Shown: positions 32,472 to 45,068, counted from the stretch's first letter. The stretch is 64,000 nt of DNA from Macrocybe gigantea (GCA_011319805.1 SJRY01000326.1:1-64000); one strand, 5' to 3'. A program made the numbers and translations. Notes: generated from the letters alone by a model not told the origin.

Positions 32472-35080
32472 TCACACAACGCTATGCATTGATGATTTCA
32501 AGGGGGTTGATATCTCAGACATTATGCCAACAGTTTGGGAGCTTGCAGCTTCTATGCTGCCAAATAGCCACATCAAGATCAAGTTGTTGGGAGCATTGGA
32601 AACTGCATTGGAATCAGGGTCAAGCTCAGAAGAAGTTTCAAGATCAATATTGAATTCAGGATCTTGATCAACAGGTATGTCAGAATCATTGGAGACTTTG
32701 TTGCCTTGATCTTTTGAAACCTGCATTTCACAGAGTCAGTTAGTGTTGATATCAAGAAGTGTTTTAGGAATAGTGATTTCACAGCATGTGAAGTATGGAA
32801 TGACTCAAAATGCTGCAACAGAATGGTCCAGAACCATGCCATCAAGTTTGGCAATAATGTAAGCTTCTCTGAAATTTCAAGAGACTACAATAAGAGGTCC
32901 AAGGTATCAAAGTCACATCTTCCAATCAAGACTCTTCTCCACATAGGTGTTTTGAATAAGGACTAAAGCACCTTGTTTGAAGTCGAAATCGCAGATCACA
33001 TAATAGTGTTTCTTCTTGAATTGCTCAGCAGCCTTTCTATGGGTATTGTAAATGTCAGTATAAAGGGCCTGTAACTGTTCTGTTTGTTTCTGTAAAGTGA
33101 TAATGCAATGAGAAATAAGATTGGTGGAAGAAAGGATTGACTTAGGAGGTGGCTGTAGGTATGTCACTTCTATGATATCGAATGGAAGGATTGGATGAGT
33201 GCTGGTGATTGCAAAATAGGGTAAACAACCCATTCAATATTGGGCGGTGACTCTCTTGGTAGAGAAAATGGAATGAACATATTGTGACCACTTGGTTTCA
33301 ACACCATCTGCTGCCTTTATCAGTGATTGACAAATATCATAGTGTGGCTACTCAGCTATTCCATTTGCTTGGGAGTTGTAAGTCGAAATCTAAATATGGT
33401 AGATGCTGTAGTGTTTCCCAAGATAATCAAGACCTGCCACAAAGGGACCACTATTATTAGTAATGATTTTGCGAACACTACCCCATTATGTTCTCTCTTT
33501 GAAGTGCTTGAAATTCAGGATAATGCATTAGGGAGCAATGGCCTTGGACAATGTACTAATAGCCATTAGATTTCAGCATCTTTATCATATCAGCATAGAA
33601 CTTTCCAAAAAGAAGTATGAGAACAGTGACAACTGGTGGGATGAGAATCTGTTGGGTCTGATGCTGTTGACAGATGTGACAAGTTCTACAAAACTAAGAA
33701 ATATTGGCTAGCATATGAGGCCACCAAAAGTGTTTGCAAACCAAAGTGCAAGTTGGATAGATGCCCTTGTGACCAAGGTCATTATAGGCCTGAGCAAGAA
33801 TGTTCAAGTGTCAATTTCAAGGAATTATGAGTTTGTGACTGTCCTGATTGTCCTTGCACCATAACTTGTCAGTGGCAATAGAGAAATAGAAATAATACCA
33901 AATGAAAGCTTTGAAGGCAGAGTCTGTCAAACTAGGCAGACGATGCAGAGTGGTCAGGTAATTTTATATCAAGTCAAGGCACTGATTGTTGATCACAGCT
34001 GATTTCGAATGAGGAACAAGGGTATAGTCATGAATAGAACTAAGCTGTTGGAGGTTGGGATTGGTTTCGAGAGATCTTCTGGCTTGGGAGAAGGAGAGAA
34101 GGAATTTTGACAGAGGGCAGCTTGACTGTTCTTCCCACTTGAAACATCTTGTCCTAAGTATACTGAAATAAGATGATTTCAATGAGTTTCGGGATGATAT
34201 CGTGGAGTATTGACAAAATGGATGAAACCATAGACTTGGTCGATCCAATCATCGAAATCTTTATCTTGATCTGGCTTAGGATCCCCTGGCCTTTGGAAAA
34301 GACCATTGGGACCATGACTAGAACCTGGAACATGAACAAGCGTGAAGTGGAAGGTAAGGATCATTAAGATCCAATGATTGATGCTAGCAGAGGGAACTAT
34401 ATTGGGATTGTTTAACATCCCTTTGATGTAATGGGCGTCAACTTCAACTACGAGATTTTGGATGCCAATGATGTACATATGAACAGCATGAATGGATCGG
34501 AATAGGCCATAGATTTCAAGTTTCAGCTAAGAGAAATGGTGCTTGCAATTATTTAAGGTGATAGACCTGAATCAATTGTAATACCGGACTTGAGGGTTGT
34601 CAATGTCACATTGGCAAAGGAAATAACCAACGGCAATATAAGACATGTCAATGACAAGGATAATAGGGGGCGTCAGATTTGTAGTTGAGGGGTCAAAGTG
34701 CAGGAGAAGTGATAAGAGCTTGTTTCAAGTCCTCCTGCATGTCAAGTTGTTCCTGACCAAAGATGAAATCAATGTTCTTTCATGTAAGATGAACTATGGC
34801 ATCAGCACAATGAGCGAAATTTTGAATGAAAATATGCATGACACCAATAGTCCCTAAGAAAGCATAAATGTCTGAGAGGTCCTGACATGGCTTCCAAGTC
34901 TTGATCATGATGACTTGGAATTCATTAGGAAGATGACCTTTCAGTGTGCAACAATGCCCTAGGACTATAATTTCAGGACTGGAAAGAGTGAGTTTCATGC
35001 CAGAAAAGGTGCCTCTGGAATACTTTATGTGCTGGACAATGTAGTTTAGATTGCAAAAATGCTTCCAAACGAAGTGACAG
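32472..35080 (-). pseudogene. Gypsy family G pol remnant (RT end to integrase)
   Basis: In sense: RT thumb region (KYSRGTFSGMKLTL, CQDLSDIYAFLGTIGV, near 34.8-35.05 kb); RNase H tail (LVVEVDAHYIKGMLNNP, FTLVHVPGSSHGPNG); a damaged integrase finger (GHKGIYPTCTLVCKHFWWPHM, CRTCHICQ); core remnants; and the C-terminal half (THPILPFDIIEVTYLQPPP, FDFKQGALVLIQNTYVEKS). The polymerase palm with its catalytic box is missing, and stops are frequent. This family has no chromodomain here; it ends in an acidic stretch (32.5-32.7 kb). Confidence 0.8.
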
Positions 35081-36654
35081 TAATGAGTGCTCTGTACTGC
35101 TGACTGCCAATAAGTCCTAAATTGGCAATCCTGCTCCTGCTTTCGAAATCACCACTGATTGCTTAGCTCCCTTAGCACAATTCCATAGCCTTAGTCATGA
35201 TTGCTTGCCCAGCACTCGAAATTCCAAAGAACTCTGTGAAGCTTCCATTCCAGATCCCAGACTTCACCAAATGTGTCACATTCTTACATTTCAGACCTTC
35301 TGCCAATCCTGTATTGCCAATGGCTAATCTGGTAATCCCTCTACCATATGTCACTCCCAATCTACTGATCTTGCTATGGCAAAGCTATTGCCATTCTTAG
35401 TATTGCATCACCTCATGTGTTCTGGTGCTTCTGAAGACCCTTTGCCACTGCATGCTTGAAACAGATGATTTTGAGCAAGTGACCATATTTCTGTTGCCTT
35501 TCTTTCAAAATATTACAACTTTTGTTTTGCTGATTCACTTTACATTTCTTAGAGTATGTTTGCACTTCACCTTACCATGCATATCACTGGTATTGGAATG
35601 CATTTTACCTATACTTTTACCATTTATCTTCTGATTCCAACCAGACCTACATCCTCCAATATTTTGGCCATGATATGTTCTTTTGAAATCTTATGACTTT
35701 CTCTTTCTTTCACTTTGAAACCTCTCAAAATCAGACAATGTCCTTTTCTTATCAGTTTTGAAATTATACAACACTTTCTTTTTCTTGGTTTTGACTTTGC
35801 CAATTCTCCAAATGTTTGAAATCTTTTACCTATAAAACCCATGTACTTGGTGTTTGTAATAATAATAGAAAAAAGTTACTGTCTCAGTTCTCAGCAGTCC
35901 TCGCAGTCTATAGCTCATGTGGAGTCCTTGTGTTATCAACCTTGCAGTATCGCACTTGTGTAGAGCTGCAGTGTCAAGTCCAGAAATCCAGTGTTCCTAA
36001 CTTCATGTGGAAGTCACCGTCATTCCAAGCCCCTTTGAAACCCATCATCATTATTTCCAACATTGCTTGGGATCATAGTTAAGTCCCCTACATATTTCCA
36101 AAATCACCAAAACCTTTCCCAAAACTATTCCAAAATCACTTTATTCCTTTTCCCTGTCTTATTCCTTATCTTCTTGGATTACTCTGTGACTTGGACAGCT
36201 CATATTTTTACAGCCTTGAATAGGGACTGCTGCTTCCTTCATTCCACCTTGTTGGTTTGTTGGTTAGTGCTACCTGATAGTCATTATTATTCTATATTTG
36301 CCTATGGAAATGATTTGGTTTAATTGCATTTGGTAAACAACAACCATTCATATCTGCATTTTCAAGACTATGATTACCTATCTCTTTTTGTCTCCACTGC
36401 TCATTGTCACTGCTCATTGTTGCAACATACTTTTAGTAAAATAGAAGAGCCCACTTACTGTTACTGCTGTGGCCTGTGCTATAATCCCTACACTCAGGAC
36501 CATTCCATGATGTCAGAAAAAAGGAAATGTGCAGTATGCCTGCTTCATATTATATGTTATCAGGTATCTACATATTCAATAGAATGGTAATGAAAAACTG
36601 TACAGTGGCTTGTTGTTAGTCTCCACAATGAAGGTGAGTCTTTTCTAGTGCTCA
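35081..36654. other. CpG-poor segment without assignable gene
   Basis: Several short ORFs on both strands lack recognisable domains. It may be leader or gag debris of family G by position only. Mirrored at 53224-54800. Confidence 0.5.
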
Positions 36655-36974
36655 TGTTATGGACGTCGCTCAAAGGACCATTCAATTTCTTATCTTATCT
36701 TTCCCATATCCCTTATCTTCCCCATCATGCTGTGCAGCATGCAGCCATCAAGTCATCTCACTTCCCTAGTCATTCTGAGTCATCTCCTTCCAGTCTTACT
36801 CATCTGCAGTCCACAGCATTGTGCAGCCCATGGTCTGTGCTCGAGTACTGTAGTGTATATAAGGACTCCCAGATGTACCAGTAGTGCTAGGCTTAATATT
36901 CCTTTTGCCATCATCTCAAGACCACTCTCGCACTTAGTCTGTCTGAGTCCTTTTGAGATTCGTCTAGCCTAACA
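36655..36974 (+). repeat. Solo A-family LTR, left arm
   Basis: 320 bp with 5-bp target duplication GCTCA on both sides. Present in both arms, so it predates the inverted duplication. 36975-37618 holds no gene. Confidence 0.95.
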
Positions 36975-37618
36975 GCTCAGATATTTAACAGAATTTGCTC
37001 TATTGCAAAACACAATTGTAAATGATTAGATGAACATGGACATTGTGTTTTTATTGATTAAGGTGAGATTTTCTTTATATTATACTGCATTTCTCATTCT
37101 GCTATATTTCAGAATACAGCTTATGACTGCATGGATACCAACATCATCTTGTAAGGCAATCAAGTGCCATTATGGAGATAAGGATAATATGTGCAAGGTT
37201 TTTCCTGGTATCCCAAGGTCAGTTCTATATTAATTGACATATAGTCTCTCAAATTCATTTTATAATGCCAGATGTTTACTATCTTCTGCTAAGCATTAGA
37301 CAAAATATATTGGTATCTGGTGTGCAGAAGTGAAGAACCATGTGCATTTATCTTAGTGACAGGGATTCCCTTGGAATGTGAATAAGTTGGGTATTTCTGT
37401 TGCATATCTTAGATGACAGGAACATTTCTTGAGCTAATGGATAATTTACTTGATGTATTATTCATTAGGCATCCAGAATTTATTCTACTACTTTATTATA
37501 ATCTATGCTAAGGGAAATCTTTATCCAGAGTATATCAAATTGGTGTGCAAGCCAAAAATACTCTGAACATTTCCAAATGCTACATATGTTTAAGAGAACC
37601 TGAGAGTGTTGCTAAGAC

Positions 37619-37635
37619 TAGTGTTGCCGCGGCTC
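37619..37635 (+). repeat. hAT left terminal inverted repeat
   Basis: TAGTGTTGCCGCGGCTC, the exact reverse complement of 44782-44798. Confidence 0.92.
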
Positions 37636-37895
37636 GGCTAACCGCAAGTCGGCTCTGGTGAGCCGCGACTTCGGGTCTGACTCGGCTCAGCGGGTAAAGC
37701 CGAGCCGATTTATTCAGCTAAGCCTGTTTGGGCCGACTAAACTGGTCACCAAGCCGGCTCTCGGACCTGTTCAGCGACAGCAAAATGCTGTTGAGGCACA
37801 TGCGTCGTCATCGTTCGGCTTATGTGGGGAGTCGAAATGTGCTGGTGTAGTGTAGAAAAAGTAACCTGTATTTCGTTCGTGTTAAATAGACAATA

Positions 37896-40800
37896 TTAGT
37901 TTGTTTCGTTCATCTCCTCGTCATAATACTGCCCCGTCATTCGTAAAATGTCATCCATGATCGATGAATCAGCATCACCAGCCAGTCTGGCAAGCAAATC
38001 GCCGTCACTAGGCATCAAGTCCGAAATCGGAGTAAGGAGGCCTTGCGTGAAATTGATGCGATCCTTCTTGTATGCGAATTTGAGTAACTGAAGGGCTTCC
38101 ATAAGCGCTGGATGAATGCGATTGCGTTTTTTTGTGTCCGTTTCGCTGGCCGATGAGAATATTCGCTCTGACGGAACAGCTGAGGCGGGTACAGAGAGAT
38201 AGTCGAGTGCCATAGCGTAAAGGGTAGGAAAGACCGTTTCGTTCGCCTGGATAAATTCATGAGAGGTCATTCGAATATTCAATATTTATCAACTTACCTG
38301 CCAAAATCGAAGTGGAACAATTTCACCTATATTATGCAATGGGCCCATGACGTACCGTTGAAATTCTTCCTCGACGCTCTGGGTTCCGGTCGAGATGCCA
38401 CGTCCTTCTGTCACCTTCAACGTCAGTTTCTGCCAGGCGAGTTGTCGTGGAGCGACGCGACGTGGCTCAGCAGGGGCATTGCTCGCGATCCGCGTGACTG
38501 GTTGATTACGCCAATATTCCATCATCTACTTGAATATCAGCAGTCGATCAAATAGAAACACAACCGAACGTACTGTTTCCTTGATCGCTTTCTCAGCCTC
38601 GTCAGCGTATTCCCGTTCCCAGTGGACTCGAAACCACGACATCCGCACAGTCGGATTTAGAACTAGACAATGCTGTCAGTAAATGTCCACGTCACAATGG
38701 GCTACTCACATAATGCGATTGCATAGGCTCGGGTATCGTCGATTTTTCGGTAGTACTTGATAGCGTAGTCCAAACCGACATCAATGAAAGGACCAAGATG
38801 CGGTTTCTTCTCGCGGAGCTCTTCCCAGAGAGTCATGAATGTCTCTATGGCAGGGATTGTATCACATAGTGTAGGTACCCGCTCAAACGATAAGACATTG
38901 TACACGTTATGTGGCACCTAAGGAGGAATAAATGAAAAAAGTCTGTTAATAGAATGCTCCAGCTACAATACCTCGAGGATGCTCTTAATATCGACCAAAA
39001 CCTGCCATTCACATGACGTTAAACGTAGTTTGTGAAGAGCTTTCTGTTCCGGCAACGACAAAAAGACTTCGATCGGCTATTTGGGATTCATTGTAAGACT
39101 GTGAATCCGTGACCAAGTTGGATTGGTAATACATACCTGACGGAGATAAAGGAATCGCTCAACCATTAGGAACGTTGAATCCCATCGTGTCCTGACATCG
39201 AGGAGAAGCTCGTAGACGGTTAATAATAGGCCTTCGTCGTCCTTGAATCTTCCGCGTGCGATGCCATCTTGAATGACTTGAAAGAACGCTTCTTTTCGTT
39301 GACCAGATGAACGCACAGCACAGCAAACATTCCGGACCAAGGCGAGCGGATTACGAGCCACGGCTTCCTCATACGTTTGACGAGCTTCGTTATCCCAGCT
39401 AGGAGGGGGTGGAATGGAGTGCAGAATACTCTCATCGAAATCTTGGTCGTTACTTGGATCTGAGGTATCCAAGAAAACGTTCGGGATCGCGGATGCGTCA
39501 AGGGGAATGGTAAAAGCATCGGATGTTGACGGTTCAATACAAATGTTGGCGCGTTCTTCTGGTTTGCTCGAGAACATCTTAATGACATGTGTCACACAAA
39601 TGTGCACAACATGAGGAAAGCATCGTATACGATTCTCTCGGTGGTGAAATGGGATATCGCGTTGTCGGAGGAGGGACTCGAGATGTTGAAGAGTAGTCAC
39701 GTTGTTGGACGCGTTGTCAAGAGTGAAAAGTCCAACCTACTTAAATGTTAGAGCTAGCACTTCTTGTATGTAAAATGGCATTACCTTGACGGTTACTCCG
39801 ACGCGGTCCAAAAGAGGGAGGACGACTCTAGCAAGACGTTCTCCGGAGTGTGTGCCACGCAGGTGATGAAAAGCAATCAGGGAACACTCGAGACTGAGAG
39901 CACGACTGTCACTGTCGTGGCTTATCCAATGCGCTGTGATAGCCAAGAACGGGCGTAAAGATGACGAGGACCAAATATCCATCGTGAAGTTCACTTTTCC
40001 GGGAGCGTTCTGAAAAATCTGATGAATAACAAGACGGAAATATGTAAATCAAAAACAAACCGCAAAGTTCTGCCTTAATTCAGGTAGAAGACGGTGTACT
40101 CGCTGCATAATCGATTCCCTTATCTTTGTCCGATGAGGAATGTCCGCATCGCGCAGTGCTTCCCGCAGAAGGAGGAGCAGCGTCCGGAACTCTGGGCATT
40201 CAACGACGCTGATGGACTAAACGGGAATAACAGTCAGTGTCAGGCTGTCATGTACAAACTATGGGCCTACCTGATCATCGACGACGATGAATCTGACGAG
40301 ATACTCATGAAACCTCTCGAGCGTGAAAGGTAGTCTGTTGGCGTCTAGTGCTGATAAGGCTGGAGCGTTCCTTGTATCGGCACTCTGAACTTTCCATCCC
40401 TTACTTGCGCAAACATTGAGGTACTCGTCCCGGTGCTTGCTGAACAAGTGGTCGCGAAGGGGAGAGTTCGAAGTCGTGGAACTAAAGACCTTGTTGATTC
40501 CGTTCTTCCTACAATATGGCAAGCATTAGGGAGATGAATTCAGGGCTATTGAGATCGACTTACTTGCACAAAAGGCACACGGTGCCTACGGTCTTGTCCG
40601 ATTTATCGAAGAAGTGTTGTATATCGTAGGCGATATTTCGTCCTTTGGACTTCGCAGGGCCCGTGAAATTGACGACTGGAAGGGGTGAAGAGCCGGCTTC
40701 GGTTGCCAGACTCTCTGACGGTGGTGGCGCATTAGTAGAACCTTCATCGTCGCTGTACCGCTGGCCATCAACGCCTCCATAGTCGAACTCCTCACCAGAG

Positions 40801-41132
40801 GAAAGGTCGGGGGGAGATGCAGCTTGGCGTCTAGTGGGACGAGGCAGCAGAAGGGTCTGAGGCGGAAAGATCTCAGGCGGAATAGGACGCGGAGTGGGAT
40901 CCGCTGAGGAAATCGTAGAAGGCTGGAGAGAATGTGGAGCAGACTGCTGGGCTGCCAGACGAGTGGTGGGGTGAGTTGGCCGTGAAGGGATAGCCCGCTG
41001 TCTCCTTGTCTTTATTCCAGCGCCACCTTCAGTTTCCGGAGTGTAAGGTTCGGGTGTAGAATCGATGGGAACTGTTGGTGGAGCATCCGTCGATGGCTCT
41101 GTAGTCGCTTGGCGTCGTGGTTTGCGAGGCAT
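37896..41132 (-). CDS. hAT transposase, 10 exons, 925 codons
   Basis: Exons in sense order: 41132-40564, 40508-40271, 40216-40061, 40018-39785, 39736-39137, 39076-38972, 38917-38710, 38662-38574, 38525-38298 and 38246-37896. All introns are GT..AG and 42-60 bp, and the sum (2778) is divisible by three with no internal stop. The first exon is Pro/Ser-rich. A BED-type zinc finger spans intron 1 (CLLC ... LRDHLFSKH). The RNase H-like core has FTMDIWSSS (Asp 335) and FTLDNASNN (Asp 406). The hAT C-terminal dimerisation domain (YLSVPASAVPSERIFSSASE) is near residues 820-845. The start at 41132 was chosen over 41345 because the upstream codons have no hAT features. It probably cuts and pastes the surrounding element. 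Confidence 0.93.
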
Positions 41133-41540
41133 TACTGACTGGGTGGAGATGGCACAAGTCCGAAACGCTCGCCTGGTCATATAAGGTGGAACATGCCACC
41201 TGATGACGCGGACGGGAGGGATTGAATGCGGTATGCATGCTACATCCTGCATGGCAAAGATAAGAGGCTCGATTACGTTTAGAGAGTATGCTGGCAAGGG
41301 ACGTACTTGAATGTTCCCCTCCTCGAGGTCCTCCCTAAGCTGCATGTATGGTGGTGCTTTATCATCATGCGTTCGGGTTATCTGACCTACTTGGGCGTCA
41401 TTGACCCATTTATCCTCCTCATTGTCCGTTAACTTCTCAGACAGTCACTTCATTTCATGACATTCAAGTTACTCAGGTACTATCTAATGTAAATCGACGC
41501 CTAACTACAATGGGATGGCAACTTGGTACACTATGAGGAG

Positions 41541-41751
41541 GGATGGTGGTGGTAGCGGACGAGGAGTGGAAGCGTGCGAAAGCGGAGTTGGGCGGCATCA
41601 TAGGGTAGTGGGAAGTTGAAACGTCGGGTATTGCCCGAGTCGGGAACTCGGTCCCGGGCAATACCCGACGTTTCAACTTCCCACTACCCTATGATGCCGC
41701 CCAACTCCGCTTTCGCACGCTTCCACTCCTCGTCCGCTACTACTACCATCC
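41541..41751. repeat. 97-bp-arm inverted repeat between the two hAT genes
   Basis: 41541-41637 pairs with 41655-41751 around a 17-base loop, with about two mismatches near the outer end. It lies in the intergenic region between the divergent transposase and Spt5-like genes. No target duplication at its edges. It could be a nested miniature element or a regulatory or small-RNA hairpin; the sequence does not decide. Confidence 0.93.
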
Positions 41752-41994
41752 CCCTTCGTGGTGTGGTCGTCCACTCCCGGTAAGTCAACGTTCGTTCTAG
41801 TAGTCAGTAAATAGTTATTGCAATGAAAATGAGTGAGAAAAAAAATGAAAGGCAAAGAAGAACGCGTGAAATCAGTCATTGCACGACGTACGCGTCGTTC
41901 GCAATGATCATTGCCGTCGTTTTACCCATCGGTTTCGTGCGGCAGGATGCTGATAATGATTCTTAGCCTCTACGCCGCACTCAAAGTTGCCGCA

Positions 41995-44500
41995 ATGCCC
42001 CGATACGTTTCAGACGCAGCTTTACGATTCTTCGACGTTGAGGCGGAGGTGGACGACCAAAATGACAGTGATGATGAGGAGGAGGACGATCTTGGTGAGC
42101 TGGACTGACTCTATGAAATGACACAAGATAACTATTCTATCTCCAGACGACTTCATAGACGATACGATCCCTGATGTGCAAACTGGTCCCTCCGCACGCC
42201 GGTTACCGGAGGACAATGAAAACGAGGACGGCTTTGAAAGCCTGCTGTCGCGCATCGCACAGTACGCGCATCAACCTCGAAATACGTCTCTGTGTCCGCT
42301 GGACGAAGAAATCAGTGTGGGCGTTCCGTTGGAGGGCATATTGAAAGACGATGACTATCCATTATGGCGTATTCCTTGCCGCGTAAGTGGACCTTAAGCA
42401 TTTCGATGGCTACTAACGTTCTCTGTGTAGATTGGCGTGGAGGATCAGGCGTTGATGTCGTTATTCCTGGCAGCCAAACCTGAGCATCAACTCCGTGCTG
42501 CTTTCCATAGGGGTCTACCTCGCGGCTCCATCTATGTAGAAGCAACGATGAATCAAGCCCTCCGCCAGCTCCTCAAAATAATCCCAGGTGTTTCTCATCG
42601 TACCCTGGAAATCAACGCAAAGCAGATCGACGTAAAGGATTGGCAGCGGACCTTGACGGTATTGGAGCCTGTGGATACTCCTACAGTCGGGTCATGGGTG
42701 AGGGTTCTCCGGGGCCGGTACAAGGGCGACGTAGGCTTAATCCGCAACTGTGCCGGCCCCTTCGTAGGTGTCTTGCTGATACCTCGCCTGACTTTCAACG
42801 ATCCGCCCCACCCGAAGAAGAGGAAACGATCAACTATTCCTCCCGTCCCCAAGCTATTCGATCCCTCCGCTCTCCCCGAACGCTTACACCTTCGGCTCAG
42901 GCACATGGAGGAGGATCAAGTATTCCAGCTTTGTGGTGTGAATTTGGAACACGGACTCCTGTTGAAGGACTTCGACTCTCATTCCGTGACTCGTGCTGAC
43001 GTTCACTTGTCCAGTGAGGCGTTTCTGACATACCATGTCAGCGGTCATCCGGCGGTCCAGACTGCCAAGTTCATATGTCCCGCAGAGTGGAAATTTGCAG
43101 AGCAGGAAATTGTCGACGTCACATCCTCAGGCAAGCGAGGAACTATTCGCTCTCTTTCTGAGAATGGCGTTGAAGTAGATTTGGAAAATGGGGAGGGCTT
43201 GGTCAACGTTCCCTGGCGTGATCTTCGCAAAGCGATTGTGGCAGGAAATTTCGTTGAAATGACGGGCGGACCACGTATAGGCCAAAAGGCGTGGGTCGTG
43301 GGCGTGGTTGATACAACTGTGCACCTTCTTGAGCAGCCGGATGGCCTGGCACAATCCATGGGGAGCAACTTAGTTGTAAGGATGCCTGCGATATTTCTAT
43401 CACTATTTCTGATATCTTTCCCAGTCGTATTCCATGCACATCAATTGCCTAAGGATTATTGAGCCAGAAAATCTGCTAAACCCGCCACCGCCGCGCGAAA
43501 CGACGCAGGACCGAGAGTACATTCCATGGAGGGGACGTGAGGTGTTGATAACGAAGCAGCACCACTCCATGAAGGGCGCTCGCGCTATGGTCCAGGACGT
43601 CATATGCGATGAATCTACTGCAAGCGGCATCAAATTAGTTGTCCAACTTCTGCGCTTCAATCCCGCCGCCCCATTTCAAAACTACATGTTCGATTATGAC
43701 GACGTGGTTGATCCACCGTAAGTTCTGGTTGCATTGGCATAAGTCCTTGCTGATTCGAATCTAACAGGTCCGGTCAAAAACTTTTCACCTGCCTTCCACA
43801 TGGCAATCCTCGATTTAAGCCTCGCAATCACCCCGAGGCATCAAGCTCTTCTCATTCACTGGCCCCACCCACACTTGGGATGACAGGTGGTCAAACACCG
43901 ATGCCAAACTTTGGCTTGTCGAGCCCAGCCTGGAATCCCAGCGCGTGGATGCCCTATTCACCTCTCCCTGCACTGACTCCGCGACAACCTGCTCCCAGCC
44001 TGCATCCCAGTTCCACAAGCCAACAATCCGAGGCGCAGCATTTTTTGCTCGATCCACGTCTTGTCGGTCGTATGGTACGGGTCAAGGTGAACGGCGGCGG
44101 ATACAACAAGAAGCTGGCAATCTCGATTGTATCCGATGAAAACGGCAATGTCTCTCTGCGACACCAGCACTACAAAACGTCGGAAAATATCCCAACGCAA
44201 TGGGTTACGGTTGAACCAGCTCATCCAACTCGCGACAACGGTCTTTTAGTGGTCGTGAGAGGCGAGCACCGAGGTAAATACGTGCGTCGCATCCATCACC
44301 GGTATGATGATGACACGGCAATCATCCGGTGCGCCGTCATGAACCGAGACGAGAGCGGCGAGGACAGCCTGTCAGGAGAGATAGTCGAGTTGACTTCTGC
44401 GGACTTATGCCAGGGTTACGAGACGCCAGAGCAAAAAAAGATTAACGATGGACTTATGCAGGCAATGCGCACCGAAGCTCGAAAGTTACGTGCCAAATAA
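41995..44500 (+). CDS. Spt5-like transcription elongation factor, 768 aa, transposon-borne
   Basis: Five exons: 41995-42094, 42147-42382, 42431-43375, 43425-43717 and 43768-44500. Introns are 48-52 bp, GT..AG, and the total of 2307 is divisible by three. Spt5 (partner Spt4) keeps RNA polymerase II processive in the nucleus. Visible are an acidic N-terminus (RFFDVEAEVDDQ, DDEEEDDL.DDFIDD), an NGN domain (PLWRIPCR|IGVEDQ to about residue 190, with GSIYVEATMNQALRQLLK) and KOW1 (GSWVRVLRGRYKGDVGLI, about 199-216). Further KOW-like units follow, including WRGREVLITKQHHSMKG and LLVVVRGEHRGKYVRRI. A Pro/Ser-rich linker precedes the last pair. It is shorter than the usual roughly 1000 residues and lacks a clear repeated C-terminal region. 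An alternative ATG lies at 41911. A decayed relative at 27.6-28.0 kb sits in the same place within a hAT end. Confidence 0.92.
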
Positions 44501-44781
44501 TAGCTGTCAATACTACATCTAATTTCTAGGACTACGATACCACGACATTTAGTATTACCATAATTCTTGGAAGTATACACGTAATCTAATGTGCATTTTT
44601 ACTTTTTCTTCTCTGGAATGCCCAGCTCCATCAGTTCAGCGGCTGTAGTCGACTCCAACCGACTTGGCAAACGAGCCGCGGCTGTTCGGTTCCCCTGAGC
44701 CGACGTTAGCGGTTATTGCCGATCCGGCTCGGCTTCGGCTTGGCCCCAACTCGGCTCCGGTTCTTAGTCGGTTCCGAGTTG
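44501..44781. other. hAT right sub-terminal region
   Basis: 3' UTR of the Spt5-like gene, then a block dense in GGCTC/GAGCC motifs. No gene. Confidence 0.75.
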
Positions 44782-44798
44782 GAGCCGCGGCAACACTA
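44782..44798 (-). repeat. hAT right terminal inverted repeat
   Basis: GAGCCGCGGCAACACTA, reverse complement of the left end. Confidence 0.92.
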
Positions 44799-44800
44799 GC

Positions 44801-45068
44801 CATGGAAGTCGACAAAGTACGAAGCAACAACTGCTTCAACTGCAATAAACCAGGACACATTTCACGAAACTGCCCGGAACCACGAAAAGGAGCAGCAAAT
44901 GTCACATGTTTCAACTGTGGCTTAAAGGGACACTATGCACGAAACTGCAAGAAGAAGAAGAAAGGAAAATCCCGGGTCAGAGAAGTGAAAGAAGAAGAAG
45001 GAGAGGACGAAGAAGACAAGGATGAAGAAAGCTCTGACAAAGAGGGTTTTGCCGAAGGGTCCGACTAG
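44801..45068 (+). CDS. Element C gag, C-terminal fragment (nucleocapsid)
   Basis: The retained part encodes two CX2CX4HX4C zinc knuckles ([14 protein letters not shown] and [14 protein letters not shown]), a Lys-rich stretch and a strongly acidic tail ending EGSD-stop. Such knuckles bind the element RNA during packaging. The longer ORF upstream to 44664 runs through hAT sequence and is an artefact of the junction. Confidence 0.88.
45044..45050 (+). promoter_or_regulatory. -1 frameshift site, element C
   Basis: GGGTTTT placed as G_GGT_TTT in the gag frame, 16 bases before the gag stop. The pol frame is open from 45038. Six bases downstream GGGTC (45057-45061) can pair with GACCC (45084-45088). 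Confidence 0.78.

Larger units (their letters stand above)
31003..37618. repeat. Left arm of a large inverted repeat (partner 52262-59200)
   Basis: Near-identical to the right arm in reverse. Coordinates add to 89878 in the inner part and to about 90203 outside a 325-bp LTR insertion present only in the right arm. A few single-base differences are visible. The inner end lies directly on the hAT terminus at 37619. Confidence 0.96.
37619..44798. mobile_element. hAT element with transposase and Spt5-like cargo
   Basis: Bounded by 17-bp perfect terminal inverted repeats. GGCTC/GAGCC motifs are dense in the first and last about 150 bp, as is usual for hAT sub-termini. Between them lie an apparently intact transposase (reverse) and an apparently intact Spt5-like gene (forward), starting 862 bp apart. 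The 8-bp flanks differ (GCTAAGAC left, GCCATGGA right), so the expected target duplication is missing and one or both flanks were rearranged. The left flank is the inner end of the large inverted repeat; the right flank is truncated gag of element C. CpG content is high, in contrast to the surroundings. Confidence 0.88.

Noticed and set aside
41541..41751. The hairpin as a transcription terminator or CRISPR-like repeat
   Set aside because: The genome is eukaryotic, there is a single inverted repeat and no array of spaced repeats.
44664..44798. Upstream extension of the element C gag fragment to an ATG at 44664
   Set aside because: The extension reads through the hAT terminal repeat and is a product of the junction, not of gag.
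37619..44798. Reading the hAT 8-bp flanks as a target duplication
   Set aside because: GCTAAGAC and GCCATGGA do not match; the element borders are supported by the terminal repeats only.
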